From: Lucinisca nassula
Taxonomy: Eukaryota; Mollusca; Bivalvia; Lucinida; Lucinidae
Length of the DNA stretch: 64,000 bases
Direction: 5' to 3'
Assembly: GCA_963580285.1 (NCBI GenBank)
Contig: CAUZLF010000751.1
Location: 52,436 to 116,435 of the forward strand
The stretch's first letter is position 1. The number at the start of each line of letters is the position of its first letter. Made by a program: the position numbers and the translations under genes. The notes below the pieces were generated by a model that saw only the letters and a program-made list of their open reading frames with translations, ran no database searches and was not told the DNA's origin. Of this stretch, positions 41,711 through 53,000 are shown piece by piece.

Positions 41711-43182
41711 CACCTTAACCTCCGAAGAGGACTTCAGATGGGTATTCCGGTATACCAAGTGCTGAAGGGGGTTAGTTGAATAAAAGGGGACTGAAAAGTG
41801 GGTGAGATGAGTTTGTGCAGTGCGAAAAGAGAGTGTTAGTATAGTTAAAAGATAAAAACAGCTTCTGGTGTTTAAGGTGATAAGTGAACTACCTGGCAGA
41901 CAGCTGTACTAAACTGTGCCAGGGTAGGGAGGACCGGTATGTGATGGGGCATGGCATTCCAGTGGATGATAGTGCGGGGGAAGAATGTGAACCTGTAGTA
42001 GTCTTTCAGAGTCATGATCTGTCTGTATGCAAGAGGATGGTTTTTTGAGGAAGTACGGGTATTCCGGATCAGTTAGCAGCAGGTATCGCAACAAGGTCAA
42101 ATGTGACCTTATAAAGGAGGACCAACCGACTGTCTATGCGTCGTTGGTCAAGGGTGCGCCATTTGAGATCCTGAAGCATTTTCGTGGCGCTAGATGTATA
42201 TCGGTTATCTCTGTTTACCCATCTAGCAGCCCTTCGCTGCACTGATTCCAATTTGTAGGTATCTGAAGCCGTATAAGGGGACCACACAGTAGAAGCATAC
42301 TCTAACTGTGGGCGTACAAGCGTTTTGTATGCTGTGGCCTTCAGGTCCTTATTGTGGACCCGAATATTACGTTTTAGGAAGCCTAGAGTCTGATTTGCCT
42401 TTTTACTAATGTTATTTACATGATCTGTCCATCTGAGGTCTTCCGAAATGGTGACCCCTAAGTATTTAGCGGATGATACAGTTTCAAGTACACAGCCATG
42501 AAGACGGTATTCAGTTTGGAAGGGAGATTTACTTCGGGTCACATGGATGACCTGACACTTTGGGGGATTAAAGCTCATATCGCAGAGCTTTTCCCATTTT
42601 TCAAGGTTCTCAAGGTCTTTCTGGAGGATCTCCGAGTCTGTCTCAGCATCGAGGGCAAGGTACATGGCTGTGTCGTCTGCGAATAGCCTTACTCTGGATC
42701 TTACCTGATCCGGAAGATCATTTATGTAGGCTAAAAACAACATGGGACCGAGAACCGAGCCCTGCGGGACACCTGATAGGACTGGGATGCTGTCAGAGTT
42801 AGAGACGTTTAAAATAACTGATTGTGACCTGTTGTCAAGAAAATCTTTTATCCAGTTTAATGTGTTCCCTCTTATACCATAGAAATGAAGTTTTTGGAGT
42901 AATTTTTCATGTGCTACCTTATCAAAAGCTTTGCTAAAATCTAAAAGGATGAGGTCAGTTTGTTTTCCAGACTGCATATTTTTAGCAAGTTCATCAACAA
43001 GCATAATGAGTTGTGTCTCGCAAGATCTCTTTTCCCGGAACCCATGTTGTAGTTCAAAGAGAATATTTTGGTCAGTGAAATGTCTGGAGATGCTGGAGGC
43101 CACAACATGCTCAAGCACTTTGCAGAGGGCACAGGTTAAGGATATAGGGCGGTAATTGGCAGGGTCAGATTTGTCGCCTTTA
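41711..43182 (-). pseudogene. LINE 2 (Jockey/CR1-like), RT with one frameshift
   Basis: Minus-strand RT starts abruptly at GDKSDPANYRPISLTC (43182) and runs through LILLDFSKAFDKVAH, LSGVPQGSVLGPMLF, RLFADDTAMY, AKYLGVTI and VRPQLEYASTVWSPY to a TGA at 42069. A one-base shift there restores a C-terminal frame (FTFFPRTIIHWNAMP) that ends at TAA 41872. Distinct in sequence from LINE 1. Its 3' side meets the (GATA)n tail of LINE 1, so the two are tail to tail. Confidence 0.85.
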
Positions 43183-43312
43183 AAGATCCCTACCGTAATT
43201 ACATGATTACTGTGTAGGCTTTCATCCTGCAAAACCTGGAGTGTATGTAATATACACCTGCGGTAATGGTCAAAGGTGACCGACGCAGTATCAGAAAATA
43301 GATAGATAGATA
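43183..43312 (+). mobile_element. SINE G 3' part fused head-to-head to LINE 2
   Basis: TTTAAAGATCCCTACCGTAA to GGTCAAAGGTGACCGACGCA, then a (ATAG)n tail at 43295-43312. It lies on the opposite strand to LINE 2, and the RT reading frame runs into it, giving an artificial N-terminal extension. Resembles a 5' inversion or template-switch product. Confidence 0.7.
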
Positions 43313-43481
43313 GAAATGACATCTCAAGCCTACCGCCCAGAGAAACCGCAAGGGTTTAAGGAGCGGTCCGATTCGCATCACTTTTCCAGGACAGGCTAAG
43401 ACCGAAGCTGTTTTCCAGTACTCGGGTTCGGTGAAGCACCATGCAGCCCAATCTATTTCTCCAGGCCCCCAATGGGTGGGG
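43313..43481 (-). mobile_element. SINE-like family B, tail missing
   Basis: Begins AATGACATCTCAAGCCTACC and ends with the head GGCCCCCAATGGGTGGGGG; heavily diverged core. Confidence 0.7.
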
Positions 43482-43524
43482 GTGCAAATCTTTTCGTAAC
43501 TGTCAATACTTGCGTTCTTTAATT

Positions 43525-43610
43525 ATACAGCTTTGAAATTGAAAGCCTGACTGGAATATTGAAAAACTGAGGATGGGAGTCTCTCAAGAAAAGAAGGAGA
43601 GTCATGTATA
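43525..43610 (+). pseudogene. LINE 3 scrap
   Basis: CAGCTTTGAAATTGAAAGCC, TGACTGGAAT and GGGAGTCTCTCAAGAAAAG match 46224-46295 of LINE 3 (encoding WSLTGILGKLKWESLKK). 43611-43793 is unassigned. Confidence 0.65.
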
Positions 43611-43806
43611 TATATGTGCCTCTTAGTAAACCACAAACCTGTACATAATTATTGTATGATGCTCAATTATATCAGTCAAGAAAATACCAAGACACAGTGA
43701 CAGGTTTTCAATTAAGATGCGGACATAAAAATTAGTATACTCCTTCCATCAGAGCCCAAAAATCATCCTCAAGGTATCCATATAGGCTTATACACTTGTA
43801 GAAAGG

Positions 43807-44093
43807 TCCCCCGCCCATCGGGGCTTGAAGAAATATATGGGCTGCATGATGCTTCCGACCCACACACGAGTACTGGTAAACCGCTTAGAGGATCTAAGCC
43901 TGCCCAGGCAAAGCGGTGCGCATGAGTCGGACCGTCCATGCTTATATACCCTATTGGTTTCATTTGGGCGACAGGGCATGAGATGTCATTTCATCCCAAT
44001 GTCGGGTAAAAGTCCCACAAAATTGGAAGCAACGTCTCCAAAATGACCTTTACAGTGTTGGCGGGACATTAAACCTCAAATCTAACAAACAAA
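43807..44093 (+). mobile_element. SINE-like family B copy, 13-bp target duplication
   Basis: Head CCCCCGCCCATCGGGGCTTG to tail GACATTAAACCTCAAATC and CAAAC. ACTTGTAGAAAGG at 43794-43806 repeats exactly at 44094-44106. 287 bp. Confidence 0.9.
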
Positions 44094-44106
44094 ACTTGTA
44101 GAAAGG

Positions 44107-44610
44107 CCAACATCCTGACAGATGACTTTATCCTCCAAATTCGGAGTGGCAGAAAGCATCACACTTTGGCATTTCAGGTGTCCTCTGCAAGAACTGACAT
44201 CTACATTCCTTCCTTTGCTACTGAAAACTGCATTGTTGTTAATGGTGAATCTTCAGTTTGGGGTCCCACAGGGGACTGTTCTTGGTACACTGTTATTCTC
44301 CCTGTACATTAATGATATTTCCACTGACATTGACTCAGAAATAAGACTGTCCGCAGATGACAGTGTTTGCTATCGGGAAATCAGAGACACAGAGGACTCA
44401 ATGAAACTTAGGAAGGACATAGATAGATTAGGATGTTGGGCAAGAAAATGGGGCATGAGATTTCAACCCGTTATATGCAATATTATGCAGATAACTAGGA
44501 AGAGAACAAATAAAACTGAGGCTTCATACACCTTAGAGGGAACGGTTCTCGAAAATGTGAATTCCATTAAATACCTTGGTATGACAATCACACACAATTT
44601 AAGATAGAAT
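44107..44610 (+). pseudogene. LINE 3 RT fragment, left part
   Basis: 44107-44220 is a misplaced C-terminal piece (CAGAAAGCATCACACTTTGG, TCTGCAAGAACTGACATCTA). From about 44243 the RT core reads LQFGVPQGTVLGTLLF, LYINDISTDIDSEIRL, SADDSVCY (the first residue of FADD is replaced by S), ...IKYLGMTI. It ends where a hAT-like element inserted. A TAG directly precedes the insertion, so the LINE was already dead. Confidence 0.8.
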
Positions 44611-46004
44611 CAAGGTTGGCAAAAAAGCGGGAAATACTCATATTTCCCTGGATGGCGGGAAATACAGGGAATTCCCGGGAAATACAGGGAATTCCCGGGA
44701 AATACTGGGAAATATATATTTACATAGGTGGTACCAAATGAGACTGCTTGATATACCCCAACTAGCTAGCTATTTGAGAGCAAAATTATATCAAGTTCGT
44801 GTAGGGCTTGAAAATTCCACTTTTCTGCTTGAAATGACTAATAAAATGAAGGACAAGTAAAAAGTTTGTCTTGTCCTTACGACATTTACCAAAGTTTACA
44901 TGCACATAGTCATGTAGGACAAATGAAATTTTGAAGAATTTTCCAGCCCTTTTATATTGAATAACTTGTCAGATCAATAGTCCCTTGCCAGCATATAGAA
45001 TGTATAAGATTTCTTTTCAAACATGTGTCTAAAATATTGGTTTTTAACTTTCAGCTATTTTCCTTGACTTGTAAATACATGTAATTTTAATATAATACTT
45101 AGGTGAGTATCTGTAGATAATTTAAGAAACCTTTTATGCTTAAATTAATTGTGTTCTTTTAATACCTGTCTCAAACAAACAATTAAATTATCACACCTTT
45201 CAGCATGATGAGTATGATAACTTGACAAACTTACAAACAAACCTTTTCAAGTGTAAACATCCTTAAAATTCAAACATCCAAAGAGTTGTTGTAAATCTCA
45301 AGATAAAATAACCACATGGTTTAGTATGTGTTACACTGAAGCATACAAAACATGTAGTTCCAATGGCAAGCTCTCTTAAAGAAGCTAAGTTATTCTGATC
45401 TGGGTCTGCACTGTTTGCCCAGGCATGTCTGTCCCAAATATTTGGATCATTATGGTATTTTATCTTCTTAAGCATATGGGGGATTTTAAATAACTCTGCA
45501 CCCTACATAACAACAGATCACTTTATATTAATATGCTTGCGTTTGGTTGAGTAAAAGCAGACCTACATCATAGTGTAGTTTATATTTTCTTGTCCTTTGG
45601 GATCATTGATTCCATTTTGGAATTTTGAAAATATTTTAGGGTTACTGATGAGGCCTAATTGGCCGAAACTATCTAGTCTGGCCCAGAAAACATGCACACT
45701 CCATATTTTTCAGTTCTGTGGTGTATTCCTTGCTTCCAAAGGATAACCCTTCATAGAACATATTTATGACATATATGTATATGTATGCATGGTGAGGCAT
45801 ATTGCAAAATAGCTAACTGTCCATGATTTAATTAAATTACACCAATATTAATAGTGTTTTTCTATGAAATAACTAAACAATCATATTTTCCACTATTTCC
45901 CAGTATTTCCCACTTTTTCTGAAATTTGGAGTATTTCCCAGGACGGTAATTACCGGTAAATACCAGTGGGAATTGCCGCCACCGGTATTTACCGACCAAC
46001 CTTG
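44611..46004. mobile_element. hAT-like non-autonomous transposon, 8-bp target duplication
   Basis: TIRs CAAGGTTGG / CCAACCTTG are flanked by exact duplications GATAGAAT at 44603-44610 and 46005-46012. Subterminal regions are packed with GGGAAATAC and GTATTTCCC motifs on opposite strands, as expected for transposase-binding sites. 1394 bp, interior A+T-rich. It contains no transposase ORF (the longest, 45263-45475 minus, has no domain). The 8-bp duplication is the hAT superfamily hallmark; assignment is inferred. Confidence 0.85.
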
Positions 46005-46740
46005 GATAGAATACATACATTAGCAACATGTGTACAAAGGCGAATAAAACACTTGGGTTCCTGAGGCGAAATCTTCATCAGTGTCCTCAGGATGTGAAGG
46101 AGACAGCATGTGCCCAATCTTGGAATATGGTAGTTGCATCTGGGACCCAGATGTAAGTGGCCCTTAATGAAGAAATTGAAAATGTTCAGAATAGAGGTGC
46201 TAGATTTGTAACAAGCAATTACTGCTTTGAAACTTGGAGCCTGACTGGAATTCTAGGAAAATTAAAATGGGAGTCTCTCAAGAAAAGGAATAGAGACAGT
46301 AGGCTCATGCTCTTATACAAATGTCTAAAGGGTGCTGCCAGCATTCCAACAGATGACCTTGTTCCCCCAGCTAGGCACTGTAGAGGGCACCATTCAATGG
46401 CTTTTCAGACCCTTACTGCAAGAACTGACATTTATAAAGAATCATTCTTCCCCCGAACCATAAGATATTGGAATGCTCTTCCCAATTTGATTATTTCGAC
46501 AGTTGCTGATGATTGTGTAGCCAAGTTTACCTCTTTGGTTAGAGCTAGGGACTAACTTCCCATATAACAGGTTCTGGTGTATGAATGTCATTTGGCATAT
46601 CACCAGTAACAATTCTGATTCTGATCCCCTTCCAGAGTTTGTTATTTCATCCGCGGAAGGTACAAAGGATAATGTAGCTAAGTTTACTTATTTGGTGAGA
46701 GCTAGGGACTAACTTCCCTTTTTACAGGTCCTGGTCTTCT
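46005..46740 (+). pseudogene. LINE 3 RT fragment, right part and 3' region
   Basis: Continues the RT after the hAT-like insertion: CTKANKTLGFLRRNLHQCPQ, then a stop at about 46155. The 132-codon ORF 46157-46555 follows with EIENVQNRGARFVTSNY, LTGILGKLKWESLKKRN, SFFPRTIRYWNALPN and LVRARD-stop. A partial 3' duplication (GTTAGAGCTAGGGACTAACT) recurs at 46690. Confidence 0.8.
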
Positions 46741-47165
46741 AAAAGTGTCTGTGAATTGTCTTCAATTATGTCGTTGAACTGTCTCCAAAAACCGTGTTGG
46801 TGAGTTGTCTTGTCGGTAAATTGTCTCCATTCCATACAAGTGTTTCAAGTGTGCTGCCAGCATTCCGACAGATGACCACCATTTAGGAGGGGCAGAAAGC
46901 ATCACTCTTTGGCATTTCAGGTGCCCTCTGCAAGAACGGACGTCTACAAGGGATCCGTCTTCTCCCAGACAATAATTTATTAGAGGTTGGAATGCCCTTC
47001 CAGACTCGGTTATTTCATCCATGGAAGGTGCAAAGAGTCTAGCTAAGTTCACTTCTTTGGCGAGAGCTAGGGACTAACTTTACTTTTCACAGGTTGAATG
47101 TCATTTCTTTGGCGAGGGCTAGGGACTAACTTTACTTTTCACAGGTTGAATGTCATTTGATTCAG
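46741..47165 (+). pseudogene. LINE 3-like 3' fragment with a 54-bp tandem duplication
   Basis: 46850-47050 matches the LINE 3 C-terminus at nucleotide level (AGCATTCCGACAGATGACC, GGAATGCCCTTCCAGACTCG). TTCTTTGGCGAGAGCTAGGG through CAGGTTGAATGTCATT is repeated in tandem at 47052-47159. Frames are closed. Confidence 0.7.
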
Positions 47166-47284
47166 ATTCAGTTATTTTGCAAAGCATTAAATAATGATTT
47201 ATCAGAGAAACCAGCAGCGAAATGATAGATGTCTGTTGTGATTTTACAGCCCTTTCCTTCCTTATTCACTGCAACACCCCTCAC

Positions 47285-47528
47285 GAGGGTTATGTGCAGG
47301 TGTATGATGCACTATATTCACTCCAGGTTTGCAGGATGAAAGCCTACACAGTAATTACGATCTTTTACCTGCACAGGGGGCCTCCAGTTAATGTCCTGAT
47401 CCTAAAGCGGTGCACTTTGTGGCATTCATCTCTGCAAATGATGCCAATGGACACCGTTGCCGGGAATCAAACCGGGGGCCTCTAGCACCATAGGCAAGTG
47501 CACTAACCACTGAGCTACTACGCTCCAC
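47285..47528 (-). mobile_element. tRNA-derived SINE G
   Basis: Minus strand: TAGCTCAGTGGTTAGTGCAC head, CCCCCGGTTTGATTCCCGG B box, CCATTGGCATCATTTGCAG, CAGGACATTAACTGGAGG, ACCTGGAGTGAATATAG. ORFs are artefacts. Confidence 0.8.
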
Positions 47529-47974
47529 AATCAACAGCTATGTAACTAAGTATGCTGTCAGTTACTCTCCCATGTCTCCCCTACCCCCTACTTGCTGGTG
47601 ATTGCCCTTTCTACAGCTTAGTTAACAGAAACTGTCTGGTATCTGCCAAACTCCATCCCCCACCCCTCCCTCAACTTGCCAGTGTGTGTTTTGTAGGAAA
47701 ACCTCATGTAGAAAAATGGCAAGGAATGTCACAAAAGAGTTTTCTACATGTACAGTGCTACATGCATAATATGACACAAATGGTTGTATTTTGGCCTCCG
47801 ATATCATTGGGAGCCCTTAAACGTGAGAATTTGCTCATGTGAAGCAAATTCTTTCCTTTAAACGTTTTTCCTAGATTTTAATCTTTTTGCATAACAATAA
47901 TTTTCTTCTCTCTGTTGCTTCACCAGAAGGTATTTTGTTCCCCTTAAATGGCAGTAGTTTCCTACTTCTTTCAG
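47529..47974. other. Intron upstream of BANP first coding exon, with MITE E scrap
   Basis: 47815-47945 is a diverged E piece (CCCTTAAACGTGAGAATTTG, palindrome TTTGCTCATGTGAAGCAAA, TTGTTCCCCTTAAA). The interval ends in a polypyrimidine tract and AG at 47974. By position it is a non-coding intron of the BANP-like gene. Confidence 0.55.
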
Positions 47975-48105
47975 AAATAGGTGAAGTGATATGATGTCTG
48001 AAACGGAGATGCCGTCCTCAGCACCACAGCTGGTTCAGATAGCCGTCACAGGGCTCATGGACACACAGCCTATGGACCATTTGGAGTCTGGATCCGAGCA
48101 GGAAG
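47975..48105 (+). CDS. BANP: BANP/SMAR1 orthologue, first coding exon
   Basis: Acceptor TTTCCTACTTCTTTCAG at 47958-47974, 16 bases of leader, then ATG at 47991. The translation begins MMSETEMPSSAPQLVQIAVT and continues to ...HLESGSEQE. It ends after one base of a codon (phase 1) at the donor GTATTA (48106). Vertebrate BANP starts MMSE and has VQIAV at the same place. BANP is a nuclear BEN-domain protein that binds matrix-attachment and CGCG-type promoter elements. Too short to appear as a long ORF; recognised by splice sites plus residues. At least one non-coding exon must lie upstream. Confidence 0.8.
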
Positions 48106-48108
48106 GTA

Positions 48109-48322
48109 TTAACTCTTTATCATGCTGTTCAAGACAACCCCTATCTTTGGAAATAGTGTAGATCCAGATCAGATGGCTTCTGAAGAAGCCATCTGATCAG
48201 GATCTACACTGTTTGACATTCAATTTATGAATTTGTAGGAACAAATTGCATCAAGTAATCTGATTGGTTCAAAGTCAGAAATGGGTGTGGCTAATCTGAA
48301 TATTCAGCAAGAGAAGGGTTAA
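48109..48322. mobile_element. MITE H copy 2, at the BANP splice donor
   Basis: TTAA at 48109-48112 and 48319-48322 bound a 206-bp body identical in layout to 10473-10678 (CTCTTTATCATGC.. and ..CAAGAGAAGGG; palindrome GATGGCTTC(T)GAAGAAGCCATC). The left TTAA occupies intron positions +4 to +7 of the BANP donor. Confidence 0.8.
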
Positions 48323-49235
48323 AGGATTGACAAAGAACTGTCTGTTTTAGTAGCTCTGACAGCAGAGGCTAACAAATTACAGTCTTGACTTGATAGATTT
48401 TGTAAGGTAACCGGGCGCTAAAAGCACATAGGGGCTACCCCCATCTCGCTAAATGGGATTAGTTTATGAACTGCTCTTCCCAGGGCCTCCAATGTGCTGG
48501 CACTTGTCAATTCGACAGGTGTCAGCTGACCAATGGGAATATACTGAACTCTTAATCGGAGGAAGGCACAAATCGCACCCAATGTACAGCGTTTGTCCTA
48601 AGAAACACAGTTCTATAGCGATTTTAGAATTTTGAGTGCAGGAATCAGACCAAAGACGGGCTCTAGTATGTGATGACGTGTTGCCAATTTCGACTGCCAA
48701 ATGTGTCAGAGCACAGCCCTGTTTTCGAATGTCTGGCCGAGGAAAAAAGCTAACATACATTATCAGTTCTGGCTTCCATTATTCTCTGCCTCCACCCCTG
48801 ACATGGCAAAGAAAACGCCTTCGGTCACGATGCTTGTTAAAGGGTGATAACGCATGAAATTTTTGAATTTTGAACAGGCATCTAAAGTGAGCCAGGATGG
48901 GTGACTAATAGACCAGCCAATTCCGGCTATTGCAAAAAGTCCTAGTACCCGTGCTCTCATCACGGAGACCTGCCTATGCAAGTGGGGTTCAAAATTGGAC
49001 AGGTGTGTCTTCGTGATGTGTTTGGAGGTATGTGTTTGTTTGGGAAAGGCAGTGATGAGGCTAATCAGCCGTTTTGCAATCCCGCTAATTTTTATTTTTG
49101 AATGGTCTTCCAAAAGGCATTTTTAAGGGACTTCCTATTTCCAAATACCTAGCAAATGGTGGATATTGCCGTTGCCCCGCCTATAAAGATATTTAGCGTG
49201 TGACCTGTCCCCATTTGTATGCTCTGTTCTGGCAG
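48323..49235. other. BANP intron, unassigned
   Basis: A possible C remnant at 48978-49019 (AGTGGGGTTCAAAATTGGAC, GTGTGTCTTCGTGATG). ORFs at 48453-48857 and 48464-48760 lack domains and overlap on opposite strands. The 3' edge of the downstream LINE may reach into this interval. Confidence 0.35.
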
Positions 49236-50028
49236 TATTTATGCCTTCGCTTTGCCTACTTCAGGGGATTTCATTCTGTTGGTACCTAGGGGGAGCCCAG
49301 TACGGGCTTTCTCCCAGGTGCCCTCAGGATGTTGTCCTGACGGGCTCCGTCGAGCCTCCTCTCGTTCCTGAAATAGAAAAGTCGGATTAGTGCTTTGGGA
49401 CCCCATGTGTGCGCTCGGATCAGTGTAGTTGTGTCCAGTTTCTAGTCCCCCGGGGTCCCACCTGTACCTGTAATACAAACAAAAGTCATTAGTGCATATT
49501 GTGCTTGTGCTAAGTCCTAGTTGCCAATTCTGTGCACAGGGCGGGCCGGGCTTGTGAGGGGGGTCCCCCCACAAAGGCACGGTCCGGCTCTTAGGGTAAC
49601 TTGTTCAAAACCAAGTTAACGGGTGGCGCGGTTATTGTGAAGAATTACCTTCCCATGGGGGCTGCCTGTCCTGCCGCGGCATGTTACCTCATCGGAACAC
49701 TCATAAGTGCAAAGCACATGAGCCGCAACCACAGTGTCCCGAATCGGCTTGTCGCCGCAGGTTCAAGCATGTCTGTGGGAGTTTTCGGGCTATGGGATTT
49801 TCTTATGATGCACCCTTGCCCGTGGTCTGTTATGATGTTGAAGGTATGGGAGGGTCATTGGTTTGTCCTTTGACGGGGGGTAGCCTCGGCGGGGCACCCA
49901 TAAGTGCAAAGCAAATGAGCCGCAACCACAGTGTCTCGCTTTGACGCCCCCGTCTCAGGTCCAAGTGCAGATTGACGGAAGGTGATGGTTGCCTAAGCGC
50001 GGTGTGTGGGTAACAAAAGCTGTTTTTC
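49236..50028 (-). mobile_element. 3'UTR of the I/Nimb-like LINE (boundary approximate)
   Basis: Lies immediately downstream of the RNase H stop. Two 37-bp direct repeats (CATAAGTGCAAAGCACATGA... at 49702-49738 and 49899-49935) differ at one or two positions and lie 197 bp apart. On the minus strand it also contains TTTGTATTACAG|GTACAGG and CTATTTCAG|GAACG, which resemble splice acceptors. No tail or target duplication could be fixed, so the left limit is uncertain. Confidence 0.55.
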
Positions 50029-53000
50029 TTATATTACTTCCCAGTAATTTGTGTCTTTAAGGAATTTCTTAACCACCTCGGCTATCGCCGAGCAGTGTTT
50101 TTCGGGGGGAGCGAGGAGATCTTGTAGGTGTACCGATTCATATCCTAATTTGAACATTTCAGATTTTATCTCTTCTCGTGCATGGGCGTTTGTTACACAT
50201 TCAAACAAGATGTGTTGTGTTGTTTCTAGTTCATAGTTATCGCATTTTCTGCATAGACCCGTTGTGTTTCCTAGTTGAGTGAGGTTGGCATTTAGGCCGT
50301 TATGGTTAAATCTCAAACGGGAAATTACCACGTCTAATTTTCTGTTGTTGCTAAATTGGTGGGCAGATTTACCCACTGTGGGCTGGAGGAGTTGGTAATG
50401 CCTCCCGGTGTTGGTTGGGTTTCTATCCCATAGAGCTTGCCATTTTCTCGTTATGGCGGTGTCTATGATTGTATAGATCTCCCGTTTTGAAGGGAGAGTA
50501 TAATCTTTAATACCTATATCTAGTGCTAATATGGCTGTTTCGTCGGCCGCCTCATTACCGGGGATGCCGACGTGGGATGGGATCCAGTCGATTTCAATGT
50601 CTTGCCCTTCTCTTTTTGCTTTATCTAGTTTAGACAGGATTGAGTCAATTTGGTCAGGTCGTGTTTTGGATTTTCCTGACTGTAGGGCCTGGATAGCGCT
50701 TAGGCTGTCCGTGAGTACTGTGGCTTTGGGTGTCTTAACTGTGATGGCCCAGGAGATGGCCCAGTGAATGGCAATCAGTTCAGTTGTGAATACTGAGAGG
50801 TGTTGGTTTGTTTTAATCGGTACGTGAAGATTTCTCTCTGGGACAACGAATGCGGCGCCGGTTTTTCCTGTTGTGGGGTCCTTACTGCCATCTGTGTAGA
50901 TTAGAGTTTTCCCAGCATGGCTGGTGCGAACATAAGAGAGGCTTTTATTTTTCATGTATTCATTTGTATTTTCTTCTTTCCTCCCCAGGACCTGATGGAG
51001 GTAACAGGAGGGTGTGTTGTGTTTGAGATCCCATTTGGATCTGTACTTGGGTGCCTGGATCTTATCGGGTATGTTGTGCTCTTTCAGGAGGGCACGGACT
51101 TTCTTACAATATGGGTTGTAGTTCTTGGCTCTCCTACATGATTAGCAACCATGATCTGTTAATAGATCATTCACTGGGAGGGATTTGCCAAGTGGGGAGG
51201 ATCTAGCCCAGTATTTTAGTATGAGTTCTTCCCTTCGTAGATGTAGTGGTTTAAGTCCACATTCTACCTCTAGTGCGTTGATTGGGGTAGATCGGTATGC
51301 TCTTGTTGCTATCCTGAGGGCGTGGTTTTGAATGATATTCAGAGTTTTAAGGATATTCTCTGACGCGGAGTTGTAAGCCTGGGCTCCATAGTCTAGCTTA
51401 CTAAGAATAAGGGCTTTGTATAGGATCAGGAGTGTCTTTTTATCAGCTCCAAAGGTGGTACCTGACACTACTCGTAGTAGGTTCAGGTCTTTTTCACATC
51501 TTTCTTTGAGATCTTTAATGTGATCTCTCCAAGTCAGATGTTTGTCGAGGATCATGCCCAGAAATTTGATGTTCTGGGCCCATTCTATTTCCCTACCAAA
51601 AAGGTATAGTTTGTTTTGAGTGGTCTTCAGATTTCGTCGTTTGCTGAATATGATTGCTTTAGTCTTTAGGTTTGATACTTTGAATCCCCATCTTAGTGCC
51701 CAGGTTTCGATTTCTCTTAGAACTGATTGTAGGTCTTTGACCGCCAGTTCTAGGGTAGAGCGTTTCCCCCACACCGCGCTATCATCGGCAAACTGTGAAA
51801 GGCCTATATTATTATGTGGTTTCAGGGCCTCGTGAAGGGTGTTAACAATTACGTTAAAGAGTATGGGACTTAGTACTGAGCCTTGGGGGCAGCCGTTTTC
51901 CAGGATTAGTTCCTCTGAGGTATTGTCCCCAACTCGGGTTTGAATTTTTCTATCCTTGAGAAAGCTATGGATCCACTTTAGCATGTTTCCACTTATTCCG
52001 TATTCCTTTAGTTTGGTTATGGTGCCGGTTGACCACATGAGGTCAAAGGCCTTTTCGAGATCGAGGGCTACCGCTACTAGGATTTTGTGTTCCATGAAAG
52101 CCATGTTTATTTCTGATTCCAGTCGGACAAGTTGATCAGTTGTGGATCTGTTAGGCCTGAAGCCTGATTGGTTGTCTGAGATGATATTATTAGCTTCTAG
52201 ATAGTTGGAGAGGCGTCTGGCGATCATGGTTTCCATAGTTTTACATGTGCATGAGGTGAGGGAGATGGGTCGATATGATTGTGGATCCAGCTTATCCTTG
52301 AGTGGTTTTTTTATTGGGATTGTTGTGGCTAGTTTCCATTGTGTGGGGACTTCTCCTCTACGCCAGGAAGTGTTTATGAGGTCTAAGAGTTTTTGTTTGC
52401 TATCTGGTGGGAGCTGTTTCAGCATTTCATAATGAATTTTGTCCGCTCCTGGAGCTGTGCTGCGTTTACTCTGCAGAGCCTCATTAAGTTCAAATAGGGT
52501 GAAGTCGCAGTTCAGGTTACTGCTTCTTCGGTCATCGTTGAAGAGGTCAGGGAGAGATTGGTTGAAGGTTCTCTCCTCGTTCTCTTTTATTGTTTGGAAG
52601 GCAGGATCTTGGTTGGAGGTTTTCGTCATATTATAGTAGTGGTTGGCAAGGGCGTCTGCTTTCTCTCTATCATTAGTTATGGTCTGGCCGTTAATTTTGA
52701 GACAGTTTATCTTTTCAGTAGGTTTACCCCTAAATTTATTAAAAGTAGACCACATTTTCTTACTAGTGGTCTTATGGTTAAGTTTGTTGACTATTTCTTG
52801 CCACCCTTGTTTTTGTGCTATTTTTAGGGTGGTTCTAGCGTGTGCCTTAGTTTTATTGTAGTTATTCTTAAGCTCGGAAGTTCTATTTTTCAAGTATTTC
52901 TTCCTCGCTTGCTCGCGTTGATTTATGGCTTTCCTACAATCTTGATTCCACCAGGGTGGGAGTAGTTTTTTATATTTAACTGAGGTCGTTGGAATTGTAC

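Noticed and set aside
42069..43322. 417-codon LINE ORF beginning with a novel N-terminal domain
   Set aside because: The first 45 or so residues are translated SINE G sequence; genuine RT begins at about 43182.
49239..49580. 113-codon minus ORF with splice-like sites as a host exon
   Set aside because: Lies in the presumed 3'UTR of the LINE, has no domain, and runs opposite to the BANP-like gene.
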